64,000 bases of DNA from Marinobacter algicola DG893 (lineage in GTDB: Bacteria; Pseudomonadota; Gammaproteobacteria; Pseudomonadales; Oleiphilaceae), in NCBI RefSeq assembly GCF_000170835.1, contig NZ_ABCP01000004.1, positions 115,118 through 179,117 on the forward strand, read 5' to 3'. Both the position numbers and the translations under genes were made by a program. Below, piece after piece: positions 36,475 to 46,160 of the stretch (its first letter is position 1; every line of letters starts with the position of its first letter). The notes beneath the pieces were generated by a model. That model searched no databases. It was not told the DNA's origin and saw only the letters and a program-made list of their open reading frames with translations.

Positions 36475-37527
36475 TCAATGCTCTTCCCCTCGCAAAACCT
36501 TATACCGAGCACACGCCTTGTCCCTGTCTCTTAGAAGGCGCGGATCCGAGCTACCAATAGCAGCCGCAATCAGGGAGTTACATTCCTGCCGCGCCAAAAG
36601 AAACTCGGAGGAAGATTGATGAACACGCTGAATAACAGCACTTGACGAAGGCTCAGGCTCCACCGTCCGTGAATCGGTTTTGGGCTCGCTTTCAGGTCTG
36701 TGACGAGTGGGCTGCGGTGCGCTTTCAACCCTGTGCTCAGGCACCCTTTTTGTGTCTATTGCCATCTCCTGCGAAGCAAAATTCCAATAGGCGTTCATTC
36801 CGATCGCGCCGACGCCCAACATCAAGGCTGGAAAAACCAAGAACTTGAGGCGTCCCCTACTCGGCCGACGAGGCGCTTCAGCGTAGCGCTCGGCAACCAA
36901 ATTTCTCACATGGTGAGCATGGGCCCGGTCGGTGGCGAAAGATGCCTTGAGGCGACCAGCTGCCACCTTCTCCCGAACCTCCGCCACCTGCTCCAGGCTA
37001 AGCAAAGGATCAATCTTCGACTTGATATAACGAACATACCCCAGCCCCTGAGTCACGTTTTCCGGCATGGGTGTTTTGAACGTGCTGTCCCCCACAAACA
37101 CCACCACCGAGTGCACCTGATGGTCGTTTAACCCGAGCAATGCCTGGAGCGTTTTTACGTGCTTATAGTTCTGGTGCAGCGGGTTCTGGAACTTGTGATT
37201 GGAGCGGAAAATCTTCTGGGTCCAGAAGCGCTGATGAGGGCCACCAAATATCCAGCCCTTCATGTTTTTTGTCTCGACAACGAAGACCCCGAATTCCGAC
37301 ACCAGAACATGGTCAATCTGCGTGGTGCCGTCCTCTGTGGGGAGGGTAACGTTCTTGATGAGATGGTAGCGGGATTTATCCAGTAACCACCGTGCGGAGA
37401 AGTTGACCAGAAACTCGCCAAACTTACCTTTGAACCAGGGCGACTTGATTACACCCAGCATGATTGCAAGGGGCAACAGGTACCAGAGTAGAGTGATAAG
37501 GAGCTGGTAGACCGGGCTCAAATCCAT
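36475..37527 (-). CDS. NERD-domain membrane protein
   Basis: 350 residues. An N-terminal helix (LLITLLWYLLPLAIMLGVI) anchors a NERD nuclease-related domain (about 60-170) with the signature GTTQIDHVLVSEFGVFVVE and TKNMKGWIFG, containing Asp...Glu-x-Lys like PD-(D/E)xK enzymes. A second helix near 230 and a Pro-rich, charged tail follow. NERD proteins are linked to DNA processing and mobile elements. Whether the site is exposed in the cytoplasm depends on topology not settled here. Confidence 0.8.
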   Translation of the reverse strand: MDLSPVYQLLITLLWYLLPLAIMLGVIKSPWFKGKFGEFLVNFSARWLLDKSRYHLIKNVTLPTEDGTTQIDHVLVSEFGVFVVETKNMKGWIFGGPHQRFWTQKIFRSNHKFQNPLHQNYKHVKTLQALLGLNDHQVHSVVVFVGDSTFKTPMPENVTQGLGYVRYIKSKIDPLLSLEQVAEVREKVAAGRLKASFATDRAHAHHVRNLVAERYAEAPRRPSRGRLKFLVFPALMLGVGAIGMNAYWNFASQEMAIDTKRVPEHRVESAPQPTRHRPESEPKTDSRTVEPEPSSSAVIQRVHQSSSEFLLARQECNSLIAAAIGSSDPRLLRDRDKACARYKVLRGEEH

Positions 37528-38013
37528 TTCTCAAACATCCTTGCTTCGTTTCCTAAATCCATCCGACGTGAAACATAAATCAGTCTTCGTTTCGGCGCCT
37601 TAGGATTTTTGTAACTACTCGCCAAGGAAACATCGGCCACTGTGGCCGAGCAACAAAAACGTGCTTTGAGAGTTCGGAGCTGAAAAGGCCGACAGAAACT
37701 GCCGGCCGAGAGAATTCCAGGTACTTAGCGCGCAAGAATCTGAACTATGCGTTTACGCTGCAACCGTCGATCTCTTCGTCGATAATCAGATTCCCCTCTA
37801 CACGGAACCCTATCCGGCCAACCAGGAACGCCTGCTGCAGACTGGTTATGACAAGGTCAGTCAGACCAACGGCACAAGCTTATGTTTTTACTGCAAAAAT
37901 GAAATAGCGAAATGTAGTCAATTGTAAAAGTTTGCCAAGAACCACATCGGACAAGTGCATGCTGGTAAAGTCATTCGTGGCTGATCACAACTGGAGCACA
38001 GAGGACAATGGCT
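37528..38013. other. Intergenic region with a possible gene remnant
   Basis: About 480 bases. From about 37680 to 37926 the plus strand keeps an open frame without a start codon; it contains VDLFVDNQIPLYTEPYPANQ and ends TAA. Codon use looks coding, so it may be the 3' end of a lost gene. No family recognised. Confidence 0.35.
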
Positions 38014-38460
38014 ATGATTGTTTGCGGAGTTGAACTGACGGGCAGCGATGCGGTGGTGTGTTTGCTGAATATGGACAGAGGGCAGTTCAACCTGCCGGAG
38101 TGCAAGGTGCGCAAACTGTCACTGCCGAAAAATCATAGCCGTGAAGACCTGAAGCGTTTTCAGGCGGCCTTTGCGGAGTTAATGGCCGAGTACGGGGTCA
38201 CCCGCGTCGCGATCAAGGAGCGGATGCCGAAAGGTAAGTTTGCCGGCGGTGCCATCAGCTTCAAATTGGAAGCGGCCATTCAACTGATCACCGATACTGA
38301 GTTAACCGTGACCTTGCTGCCCCCGGCAATGATCAAATCTACCCTGGCATCCAACCCGCTGCCGATTGCGTTTGCCGATACGGGGTTGAAGGTGTTTCAG
38401 GAAACAGCCTTTATCACCGCCTATGTCGCTCAGATGACCAGCATGAAAGGGGCCGCATGA
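38014..38460 (+). CDS. DUF3010-family protein
   Basis: 148 residues: MIVCGVELTGSDAVVCLL matches the start of DUF3010 proteins, which adopt a RuvC/RNase H-like fold. Later segments VTRVAIKERMPKGKFAGGA and FQETAFITAYVA also fit. An ATG two codons upstream is closer to GAGGAC and may be used instead. Cytoplasmic, role unknown. Confidence 0.8.
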   Translation: MIVCGVELTGSDAVVCLLNMDRGQFNLPECKVRKLSLPKNHSREDLKRFQAAFAELMAEYGVTRVAIKERMPKGKFAGGAISFKLEAAIQLITDTELTVTLLPPAMIKSTLASNPLPIAFADTGLKVFQETAFITAYVAQMTSMKGAA

Positions 38461-38502
38461 ACGTGAGTCAGCCGATGCTCGGCTCCCACTGACACGCTGC
38501 CC

Positions 38503-39771
38503 CTAGGACAGCTGTTCCTGCGGCACCGCCTGGCTTGAGCCTGCCTCTGCCGCCTCATATTTATCCTCGGAACGGGCAATCACTGAAGTGCACACCAGAT
38601 CCCCGGTGACATTCATCGCCGTGGCCCCCATACCCACAAGGGCATCGATGGACACCAGCAGCGCTACGGTTTCAATGGGCAGGCCCACCTGGGCAAACAC
38701 CGTAGCAATCATCACGATACCCGCACCCGGCACACCGGCCGTACCGATGGAGGCCAGAGTGCCGATCAGAACGATTTCCAGCATGGTGACAAAGTCCAGG
38801 GGCACCCCGATCACATTGGCGGCAAAGGCTGCAGAAATCGCAATGCGGATGCCGGCTCCATCCATATTGATGGTGGCCCCCAGCGGCAAGCTGAAGCCAT
38901 AGATACTCTGGGGAACACCCAAACGCCGCGCTGCGTTCAGAGTCAGGGGCAGCGTTCCGGAACTGCTCTGGGTGGCAAAGGCCGTGGCAACCGGAGCCCG
39001 TGCCTCACGAACAAAGTCCATCAGGTTAACGCCATTGAGGCGCATAAGAACCCCGTAGACCACCAGCTGTACCGCCAGGGCAATGTACAACACCATCACC
39101 ATATCCCCGAGGGCCAGTATCGTGTTCATGCCCTGCTCACCTGCCGTGCTGGCCACAATCGCAAACACACCAATCGGAACATACTGGAGCACCCCGGCCA
39201 TCACTTTCATAGTGACCTCGTTCAGGCCGGAAACCACGCCATACACCCGCTCTGCGACTTCGCTGTGAACCTTTGACTCACGCAGCTTCAACAGGGCAAT
39301 GCCAAAAACAATCGCGGTGAAGATAATCCCCAGCAGGTTCGGCTCGGCAAAGGCCTCAACCATGTTGGTGGGAACAATATTCAGAAGTACCTGGACGAAG
39401 CCCGGATTCTCCGGCACGTCGACACTTTCCGAAGACGTCAATTCCAGGCCACTGCCAGGTGCGAAAGCGGAAGCTACACCCAGCCCCACCGTGATCGCCA
39501 GGGCCGAGGTCAGCACATAGAAGCCCAACATTTTCCGGCCCACACGCCCCATACTGCCAAGATTGGCCTGATTGATTCCCACCATCAGGGTTAACAGGAC
39601 AATCGGCACAACCAGGAACTTCAGCAACCGAAGCAGCAATTCCCCCAGAGGGTCCAGCCATTCAGCCACCGTGGGCCCGCCCACCAATCCAACAACCAGA
39701 CCAAGAACAAGCGCAATACCAATGCGCAGCACCAACGACGTATTCAGATAGGCATCAAGTACAGCTTTCAT
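38503..39771 (-). CDS. Dicarboxylate/amino acid:cation symporter
   Basis: 422 residues with eight helices and the DAACS family core: AFATQSSSGTLPLTLNAARR (serine-rich re-entrant loop HP1), LGATINMDGAG (NMDG motif) and GIVMIATVFAQVGLP, then GMGATAMNVTGDL. It would import glutamate, aspartate or C4-dicarboxylates with sodium or protons. GGGAGCC precedes the ATG at 39771. Substrate cannot be fixed by eye. Confidence 0.92.
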   Translation of the reverse strand: MKAVLDAYLNTSLVLRIGIALVLGLVVGLVGGPTVAEWLDPLGELLLRLLKFLVVPIVLLTLMVGINQANLGSMGRVGRKMLGFYVLTSALAITVGLGVASAFAPGSGLELTSSESVDVPENPGFVQVLLNIVPTNMVEAFAEPNLLGIIFTAIVFGIALLKLRESKVHSEVAERVYGVVSGLNEVTMKVMAGVLQYVPIGVFAIVASTAGEQGMNTILALGDMVMVLYIALAVQLVVYGVLMRLNGVNLMDFVREARAPVATAFATQSSSGTLPLTLNAARRLGVPQSIYGFSLPLGATINMDGAGIRIAISAAFAANVIGVPLDFVTMLEIVLIGTLASIGTAGVPGAGIVMIATVFAQVGLPIETVALLVSIDALVGMGATAMNVTGDLVCTSVIARSEDKYEAAEAGSSQAVPQEQLS

Positions 39772-40062
39772 GGAGGCTCCCGTTATACCCTGGCCCGTCA
39801 GTGAGCAGGCGTTCAAAAACGTAAGGTCAGGGATTCTGGTCAGTACCGGCTCACGGGTAAACCGGTATTGCCACGTACTTTACTCACAGAAGTTGTGGAT
39901 AAGTTTGTTGGAAACCTAGGGTTAAATACTCATAAGCCTTGTGCCACAAGGCCTCGGGGAATCTGGTGCAATTATGGGCTATACGTGAGTGGTATATGGA
40001 TATGAAGGATCCGTCTCAGCAGGGGGGGGCTGTTCCGGCTTTCCAATCAAGCGAGGCTTTTT

Positions 40063-40686
40063 CTACCAGGCTTCAAGCTCTCTCCCGACGTCTCGATAAA
40101 ACTCTTGATTCCGCGATTCCAGAAACTCAGCGAATTCAAAAGCATCAAAGCCGTGGAAATCCTTTTCCGGACTATCAATCGGCAATCGCGGATCCGCCCC
40201 AAGCTTAAGCAGTGCGCGGAGATAGTCAGTATCGGCGTACAGTAATGCCTCATGCACCGGTGCGGACCCTTTGTAATAGCCGTTGACAGGCTCGCCCCTT
40301 GCCGCAAAATGTCGAAGCAATTCGTAACCACGGCGCCTCATGATAGAGCCTCTCTCGTGCCTATCCAACGATGCACCCACGAAATTAATCAGCGGTTGCG
40401 AGCAGCCACCAATCACGCTTGTCACTTTACCGCATCGTTCATACGGCCAGTCGGAATGCGTCAGAAGCCAATAGGCCGCTGCAGGCCGGATCGCCATACT
40501 GTCTGAATCGAACGGACTCCAGGGCATTTCCTCAGGATCAAGAAGCGCAATGATGGTTAGGCCCCAAGCATCGGAACCAAAAGCCCAGGTGCGATAGATC
40601 ATCGGAAATAACGCCAAGAAAACGGCCAGCACCACGCCGCCAATAGTGAATGCCTTTTTGTGGATCAGAAAATATTTGATAAGCAC
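40063..40686 (-). CDS. Membrane-anchored ankyrin-like protein, candidate immunity protein
   Basis: 207 residues. One N-terminal helix (GGVVLAVFLALFPMIY), a periplasmic-looking region with two Cys, and C-terminal ankyrin-like repeats (GSAPVHEALLYADTDYLRAL, LKLGADPRLPID). GTG start has GGAGG six bases upstream. Third gene after the PAAR effector and the small membrane protein, reading in the same direction; ankyrin proteins often serve as T6SS immunity proteins. Role inferred from context. Confidence 0.65.
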   Translation of the reverse strand: MLIKYFLIHKKAFTIGGVVLAVFLALFPMIYRTWAFGSDAWGLTIIALLDPEEMPWSPFDSDSMAIRPAAAYWLLTHSDWPYERCGKVTSVIGGCSQPLINFVGASLDRHERGSIMRRRGYELLRHFAARGEPVNGYYKGSAPVHEALLYADTDYLRALLKLGADPRLPIDSPEKDFHGFDAFEFAEFLESRNQEFYRDVGRELEAW

Positions 40687-40748
40687 TTTGCTCCTCCGTG
40701 AGCTGTGAGAGATAGGTTTTTACTCCCTTGATATTCCGAAGCTTTCCT

Positions 40749-41135
40749 TTATAAAAGCAGTCCAACTATCAAAAGAACGACAAAGCACCCGTATAGCAGC
40801 AACGGCGGCAGCAACGCCCATAAAGTCAAACGAACAGGCAACCGAGTCGATACATCACCAATCTGCGCAGCAGACCGGTTCAGCCGGTTTGATGGCATAG
40901 ACCGAAGCACAAGAAACGTAAACACGTAGCTGCTTCTCATCAATCTGCCCAAAGGATCATTACCCCAGATCTTTCTCTGTTCCTGTGTGGAGTTGCCTGG
41001 GCGTGAGATTTTCTCCTCAATTGAGGCCACTCTCGAAAATGCAAAGGTAAGAATCACAAATAGGGAGACCAAACCTAAACCAATAGCACCAGCACCGACG
41101 AATGCCACAATGACCTGAAAAGTGTCATTCATCAT
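40749..41135 (-). CDS. Two-helix membrane protein, candidate effector immunity
   Basis: 128 residues with an N-terminal helix (VIVAFVGAGAIGLGLVSLFV) and a C-terminal one (LWALLPPLLLYGCFVVLLIV). Overlaps the effector 3' end by 11 bases, so both are made together. A membrane immunity protein is expected for a pore-forming effector with a glycine-zipper tail. No family match recognised. Confidence 0.65.
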   Translation of the reverse strand: MMNDTFQVIVAFVGAGAIGLGLVSLFVILTFAFSRVASIEEKISRPGNSTQEQRKIWGNDPLGRLMRSSYVFTFLVLRSMPSNRLNRSAAQIGDVSTRLPVRLTLWALLPPLLLYGCFVVLLIVGLLL

Positions 41136-42627
41136 TCGTCACCTCGTAGATAACTTCACCGATACCTTCTCCTGTATTCCCCCCAACTGATCCTCCTGCG
41201 AAACCGCCAACGCCAGCCATAATTATCCCGCATGAAACTCCACCCAACCCTCCTGTTCCAAGGCCGATCACCCCGCATACAAATGGTCCAGCGAGAGCTC
41301 CCGCACTTCCACCGACTGCAGCCCCAGACAGACGCCCTCCTTCAGTATATTTCACACGCCTGCACTCACGGGCCCGTCCGTTCGTGCACGCCGCATGAAT
41401 CTTCATTCCCGACGCAGTAACGTCTAGCCCGACTGAAAGATAGCCAACACTCTTTGCGTACTTGGCACCTGAAGAAAGTCTCTCATAATTCGTCGCATAC
41501 CCTGGAATCTCACCGACACCGGCAGCCTTCCAGTTATGCACGATACTCTTCGAAGACATCCCCAGTGCCCGCTTCAGCTTCGTATCATCATCCAGCGACA
41601 TCCCCTTGCGTGCCAAACTACCCAGAGAAAACTCCAGCTTCTTGAAAAGCGCCCGCCGCTTCTCGAAAAACTCTGGATGGTTGAGATGGCCATGCTTGCG
41701 GTAACTCTCCTGATGAAGTCGTTCAATGTCCTTTAATGCGGTCTCAATGCTACCAATTTGCTTACCGACCATGACCGCCCCAGCCCCAAGCCCCGCAGAC
41801 CCTGTCGAGGTGATAGCCTCCAGCAGATCGTAATACTTTACGATGAACTGCGCCTCATCCCGATCCAGCGCCCGCACCTGGGCATTTACCTGCACAGCCA
41901 CGTCCATCAAATCAGCTTCTTCCCGGGTGCACTCCATGCCCTCTGGATCACCCAATACAATCATCTCACCGGGTAACACCTGGCCTCCAAGGCCCGGATT
42001 CAAACGGTCAAAGCTGTCAGGCTTTGCAGAAGCGTCACCGTAGAGCGCAGCCAACAGAGTGGTCTTGCTCATCGGGCTCTGAACCACGTGAAAGCCCGGC
42101 TCCACAGTCGTCTCCTGCGCTTGGTCCTTTGAACCCTGATTAGACACACCAGACACAACCGGGCCACCAGCAACCATACTGCTATCGCCACTGGCTAACC
42201 CGTTTGAGTTTGCGGTCTGTGGGGGCGATAAAGAGCCTGTAGCTCCACCATCAGAACTACGAGCAAAAGAGGCCCCTGCCAGTGAAGCTTGCTTTGATGG
42301 CGCCGGTGAAATACCTGAAAACTGGGCGGGCGTGTACGTATCACCAATAACAACGCTGCCACTACCGATGGTAACGCCACCGCAGGAGATCGCCCCACCC
42401 GTCACGGCAGCAGGAATACCATTGATCAGAACAGTTGCAGAGCCGGCAGCTATAGCTCGGGGATGAGGTGGATGCTTGGGTTTGGAGTGTGGCGCAAGGG
42501 GATCACCAACGCGGGCAACAGGTTTGCCATCGATCAACACATCGGGGGAACCAGAAGTCACCGGGGTTGGCGGGAACCCGGAGTGATCAGTACCCACGTC
42601 ACCTAATAAAACAACTTTCTTGCTCAT
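41125..42627 (-). CDS. PAAR-LysM-glycine zipper type VI effector
   Basis: 500 residues. PAAR domain 1-95 (VVLLGDVGTDHSGFPPTPV, SPDVLIDGKPVARVGD, SATVLINGIPAAVTG, SVVIGD), Ser/Gly linker, LysM-like module near 180-230 (FHVVQSPMSKTTLLAALYGD, LNPGLGGQVLPGEMIVLGD), helical middle, then about 80 C-terminal residues rich in Gly/Ala zippers (GGSAGALAGPFVCGVIGLG). The tail likely inserts in target membranes, after delivery by the T6SS spike. RBS AAGGA upstream. No T6SS structural genes are in the window. Confidence 0.85.
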   Translation of the reverse strand: MSKKVVLLGDVGTDHSGFPPTPVTSGSPDVLIDGKPVARVGDPLAPHSKPKHPPHPRAIAAGSATVLINGIPAAVTGGAISCGGVTIGSGSVVIGDTYTPAQFSGISPAPSKQASLAGASFARSSDGGATGSLSPPQTANSNGLASGDSSMVAGGPVVSGVSNQGSKDQAQETTVEPGFHVVQSPMSKTTLLAALYGDASAKPDSFDRLNPGLGGQVLPGEMIVLGDPEGMECTREEADLMDVAVQVNAQVRALDRDEAQFIVKYYDLLEAITSTGSAGLGAGAVMVGKQIGSIETALKDIERLHQESYRKHGHLNHPEFFEKRRALFKKLEFSLGSLARKGMSLDDDTKLKRALGMSSKSIVHNWKAAGVGEIPGYATNYERLSSGAKYAKSVGYLSVGLDVTASGMKIHAACTNGRARECRRVKYTEGGRLSGAAVGGSAGALAGPFVCGVIGLGTGGLGGVSCGIIMAGVGGFAGGSVGGNTGEGIGEVIYEVTNDE

Positions 42628-43084
42628 TCCTTTGCTCCTTCTGTCCTTGAGGGAGATTTATCCATGTTTTCGTGGGGTCGCCTTCACTGGCTCATGCCGC
42701 AGTCATGCTAACCAGAATTCCGACAATAGCCAAGTTTCCCTCAAGCTGCCCAAAAGATCCGTTATCCTCGTTGTTCTGCAATATTCAGGTCATCCATGGA
42801 GGTGCCACCCCAGGGATTTCGGCTGGCGCTGGGAGAGAAAATGGATTAACGAGTCGGCCTCCAGGTAATGCCACACGGGAAAGTGTTATCGCCGCAGTGA
42901 TTGAGATCCACTTCCCGGGGCGCCTGGAAGAACACGTCAGCCTATGAGGCTATGTTGGCTGACACAGAGTTTTGAACACCTTCCGGCTGATAGGCAGGTG
43001 AGTAGCTAGATCTTGCCGGATAGAGGAACTTCTCCTCCAATCTTCTACCGATTTATATCGGCACACTGTTTGTCTTTAACTATC
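42628..43084. other. Intergenic region upstream of PAAR gene
   Basis: 457 bases without a convincing gene. Holds the PAAR operon promoter, an antitoxin remnant (42756-42796) and the 3' flank of the large protein at 43085. A 91-codon open frame crosses it but has no ribosome site and contains the remnant on the other strand. Confidence 0.4.
42756..42796 (-). pseudogene. Remnant of an XRE antitoxin C-terminus
   Basis: The minus strand reads LQNNEDNGS, and the DNA CCGTTATCCTC..TG followed by CTGCAA..TTCAGGTCATCC closely matches 51588-51630 in the antitoxin gene at 51569 (LQADEDNGS). An in-frame stop and loss of the rest show it is a relic. Confidence 0.5.
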
Positions 43085-44587
43085 CTATACCAGCAATAAC
43101 AGCGACAATTTCTCTGCAACCTTAATGACCGGCTCAGCGATATCACCAACAGCTTTGGCCGCATCAACTATTCCTTGTATGCTTACCTCATACCATCTTT
43201 TGTCTGGTTCTTCGCTGGCCACCTCTGAACTTAAGGCCTGAACATTTTTGCCCAATTTCTTCAGTTGGACAGGATCAATCTGGTTTGAAATTCTTTCTAT
43301 TTCTTTGGTTAATTCATCGACTAGAGAAATAACCTCATCCGAAGCAGAAGAGCTTGAAATATTATTGTTGACCGTATTCTTTACATCACTCATGTAGTCG
43401 GCAACATTTACAATGTTTCCTGTCCCGCTAACATTTACCTGTCTTTCAATCATGGAGCCCCCGCTTTCAATGTTGATAACTTTAACCGATCTGGTAGATC
43501 GACGTTGCTGCTGAAAAGATTCAATTTTCTTCCATACTTGCAGTCGACCGCCTTCATATCTGCGAATCAGCTGCTCTCTGATTGCCGGTCGGATAACACT
43601 ACTGGTGGCGTCGAAAGCGGCGGCCATTCCAGATTGTTTTATTCCTGCCCAGCTTTCGCGATTTATTATTTTCGTTCTTTCATTGAAATAGTCATCTATC
43701 ATATCAACTATTTCTTCAGTGGGAGGATTCAATAACCTTCTTCGATGGATCTGTTTCAAAACCAAATCCAGGACTTCTCTTTCGGCATGCAGCCTTGACA
43801 GGCAAATACGCAGGCTACGAAGCTGATCAGAATTGGCACTGCCTTTTTGAAGTATCCATGTAGGCACAGCGCCAAAAGAGGTTTCAAATCGGAAAAACAG
43901 CGCATTGGCGCCATTGATCCAGTCTTTTCTGATCAGCGTGAGGCCCTGTTTTTCACTGGAGAATAGATCATCGGCTATCTCATGCGGCTCCAACTCTATC
44001 AATATCATAGGGTCGCCAGCTTCGACCAGCTTGTAACCTTCAACCACATTCTCTTCGTGTCGGTTCATTGAGGCATGAGCATAGAGGTGCGCCAGATTTT
44101 TCCCCTGGGATATAATCGTCGAGGTTTTCGGTACGCCTCTTCTATCCAGGACATTCGTTGGAAGCTCTGAAACGCACCTGAGGATAGTAAGGACATCTTC
44201 GATGGATAGCTTGGTCAGTTTATCTTGCTTTCTATTATGCGCGATTCCTGTTTCCATCCTGACGACAGCGCGTCCATCACAGAAAAGTCTCCTGTATGCA
44301 CAGATCGGGTGAAATATCTGTTCTGATGTATTGACCGTACAAATCTCAAGTTTATTAAATCTCAGACCGCGCGATGCCTTAACAAACTTAATTTCATCAG
44401 GCCATGCTTCATCCGGTTCCCTCCGGCGCTCGGTGGCCTTGCCGAAATAATTTACGAACTGGGGATAGTACGATGTTTGTGGCTCAGGCCAGTCCGGCAG
44501 GGAAAGTCGAAGAGTGGGGATTGATCCGAACGGCCGTACATCAGCTATAGGGAACTGAAAAGATACGAGCAACCGAATTTCCTCCAT
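43085..44587 (-). CDS. Unassigned 500-residue protein, possible conflict-system component
   Basis: No family recognised with certainty. N-terminal ~370 residues are globular. After a basic QQQRRSTRS linker comes VNVSGTGNIVNVADYM, then an Asn/Ser-rich coil and an amphipathic C-terminus with DAAKAVGDIAEPVIKVAEKL. Similar S-G-N-I-V-N then helical tails occur in bacterial NTPase and peptidase conflict proteins, which is only a loose resemblance. GC is lower than the core genes. Stands alone on the minus strand beside the effector locus. Confidence 0.6.
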   Translation of the reverse strand: MEEIRLLVSFQFPIADVRPFGSIPTLRLSLPDWPEPQTSYYPQFVNYFGKATERRREPDEAWPDEIKFVKASRGLRFNKLEICTVNTSEQIFHPICAYRRLFCDGRAVVRMETGIAHNRKQDKLTKLSIEDVLTILRCVSELPTNVLDRRGVPKTSTIISQGKNLAHLYAHASMNRHEENVVEGYKLVEAGDPMILIELEPHEIADDLFSSEKQGLTLIRKDWINGANALFFRFETSFGAVPTWILQKGSANSDQLRSLRICLSRLHAEREVLDLVLKQIHRRRLLNPPTEEIVDMIDDYFNERTKIINRESWAGIKQSGMAAAFDATSSVIRPAIREQLIRRYEGGRLQVWKKIESFQQQRRSTRSVKVINIESGGSMIERQVNVSGTGNIVNVADYMSDVKNTVNNNISSSSASDEVISLVDELTKEIERISNQIDPVQLKKLGKNVQALSSEVASEEPDKRWYEVSIQGIVDAAKAVGDIAEPVIKVAEKLSLLLLV

Positions 44588-45035
44588 TAAAAATGGAACC
44601 CCCGCAGGATAAACCGTTGGGGGTGCTAGGTACGAAGCCTATGGTCACTCTAAAAGAGCGCCCGCTCCGCACACACTGCCACTTAGCGCAGTAATAGCGT
44701 TAGCTACTCTCCGTGTGGCACTCGAGCTTGGCCTCAGTCAGGCAATCGAATGTTGCTGCGAGACAAGCTATTTAGAAAATAACAACACTGTATAGGCAAA
44801 GCAAGACTACGTGGTTTGTGGTTTGTATTTTATCCGATAAGCTTACAAGTACTCGTTTCTGTCACTTATGATATGCACAGGTGGCATGCAGTGTTGAACA
44901 GATTTCCCGGCGGAACCTCGCTCCCTATCTGATTTTCATTGCAAATATTAGGCTTCCTTTTCGCACATTATTCTTTTTCTGGCTATTGGGAACAGAATAC
45001 GATTATCTGCGGAATACACTCACTCATAAAAACCG

Positions 45036-45059
45036 TAAAAATAATTCTGTCCCGGTTTT
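45036..45059 (+). repeat. Dispersed 25-base repeat, copy 1
   Basis: Reads AAAATAATTCTGTCCCGGTT; agrees with the family consensus AAATAGATCTGTCCCGGTTT at most positions. Confidence 0.6.
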
Positions 45060-45263
45060 GGTCCTTGGCACGGCCTATACTACCGGGCAGTTTCGTAACC
45101 TGAAATGCGAAGGGGCCAGCGGGATCAGCTTTGAGGTTTTTGGGGACTGTACTTGGGAAATCATGGTGTTACCGAAAAAACGGCTATGCCTGCTCTTTGT
45201 TTCCAGCCCGAATGGTGTTTCCTGGCATAAGGGGTGGTTTCATGTCCTGGAACTTAATGCCAA

Positions 45264-45288
45264 GAAATAGATCCGTCCCGGTTTTCCC
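45264..45288 (+). repeat. Dispersed 25-base repeat, copy 2
   Basis: Reads GAAATAGATCCGTCCCGGTT then TTCCC, direct orientation relative to copy 1, 228 bases away. Confidence 0.75.
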
Positions 45289-45374
45289 AGGCGAGGAAGA
45301 CGTGGAGCAAGGTATAGCAAGATATTTCACAGGTGACGAGTTCGCTTCTTACCTCTCCGGCCGCGCAAAGCGGA

Positions 45375-46160
45375 TCAAAACAGCTTCCTCTGGTTATTCT
45401 CAATGTTCGCCTTCTCGACAAAAGTAAATTCGTAGCTTTCCTCTCCAAGCTCAACGGTAAACGTGTAAAACGATTCCGGCCGTTGATCAAACGTCGTCAT
45501 AGCCGATTGAAACCGCCCCATGAAAGTCTGGCCAGGAAAAACAGTAGTTGTCTGGAGATAGCCTTCGAGAGAATTGAGATTCTGCTGCAGGTCGGATCTG
45601 ATGTTTGCGATACCTGATTGCGCACTGCTCTGGATTTGAGCTTGAGCCGCAGCGCTAGCTGCGGGATCCCGTGAATAGGTAGTTGAAGAGCCGTAGTAAT
45701 TTACAGTGCCTCCAGGCCCGTAAGCGGTGCCAGAACCATAAGACGAAGTCGTGGTCGGTTGGGATGCGCTCAAACTTTGAGCCAGCGCACCCAACGCTAT
45801 AGCCGTGCGACGGGACTGCGCCTGCTTAATATACTGCTGCTCCAGCTCCGCGTAGGATCTAAGTAAGATTTGACGTTCGTCCTGTTGGAGCGTGATGTCA
45901 TTGATGCTGACGGTCAGAGGCTCATCCGACCTATTTTCAAGGTACAGAACTGCCGTAACCTCTTCCCATGGTTGCTTGGCTTCATGCACTGCAAGCTCAA
46001 CTAGGTGTTCCGCATCCTTTTGGCTTTGAACGATCCATCCACTCGCGTAGTAGGACTGGGAACCGCCATCATCAACCGCAGCAAGCTCAGTCTGAACACT
46101 TTGACTCGCACAACCAGATAGAAAGGCGCCAAGAAAGAACATACCCGCGCACTTTTTCAT
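45375..46160 (-). CDS. Lipoprotein with Ser/Tyr/Gly-rich middle, unknown
   Basis: 261 residues. Lipobox LGAFLSGC. A beta-rich first domain (VTAVLYLENRSDEPLTVSI), a low-complexity centre with YGSGTAYGPGGTVNYYGSS, and a second beta segment (FYTFTVELGEESYEFTFV). The ATG at 46160 begins the signal peptide. Lies in a module bounded by repeat copies 2 and 3 together with the GST gene. Confidence 0.65.
   Translation of the reverse strand: MKKCAGMFFLGAFLSGCASQSVQTELAAVDDGGSQSYYASGWIVQSQKDAEHLVELAVHEAKQPWEEVTAVLYLENRSDEPLTVSINDITLQQDERQILLRSYAELEQQYIKQAQSRRTAIALGALAQSLSASQPTTTSSYGSGTAYGPGGTVNYYGSSTTYSRDPAASAAAQAQIQSSAQSGIANIRSDLQQNLNSLEGYLQTTTVFPGQTFMGRFQSAMTTFDQRPESFYTFTVELGEESYEFTFVEKANIENNQRKLF

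Larger units (their letters stand above)
44588..45374. other. Gene-poor stretch with two copies of the dispersed repeat
   Basis: About 790 bases. A 129-codon plus-strand frame (44881-45270) starts with GTG, has no ribosome site, passes through the first repeat copy and stops in the second. Its second half (VLVLGTAYTTGQFRNLKCEG) could be a gene relic. Otherwise only AT-rich promoter-like sequence is seen. Confidence 0.4.

Noticed and set aside
38470..38484. Short hairpin AGCCGA/TCGGCT between convergent genes
   Set aside because: Six-base stem with no U-tract; too weak to call a terminator.
40021..40029. Run of eight G as a phase-variation tract
   Set aside because: It lies in a non-coding gap without a gene that it could switch.
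44881..45270. 129-codon plus-strand gene
   Set aside because: Weak GTG start, no ribosome site, and the frame crosses two repeat copies; kept only as part of a gap description.
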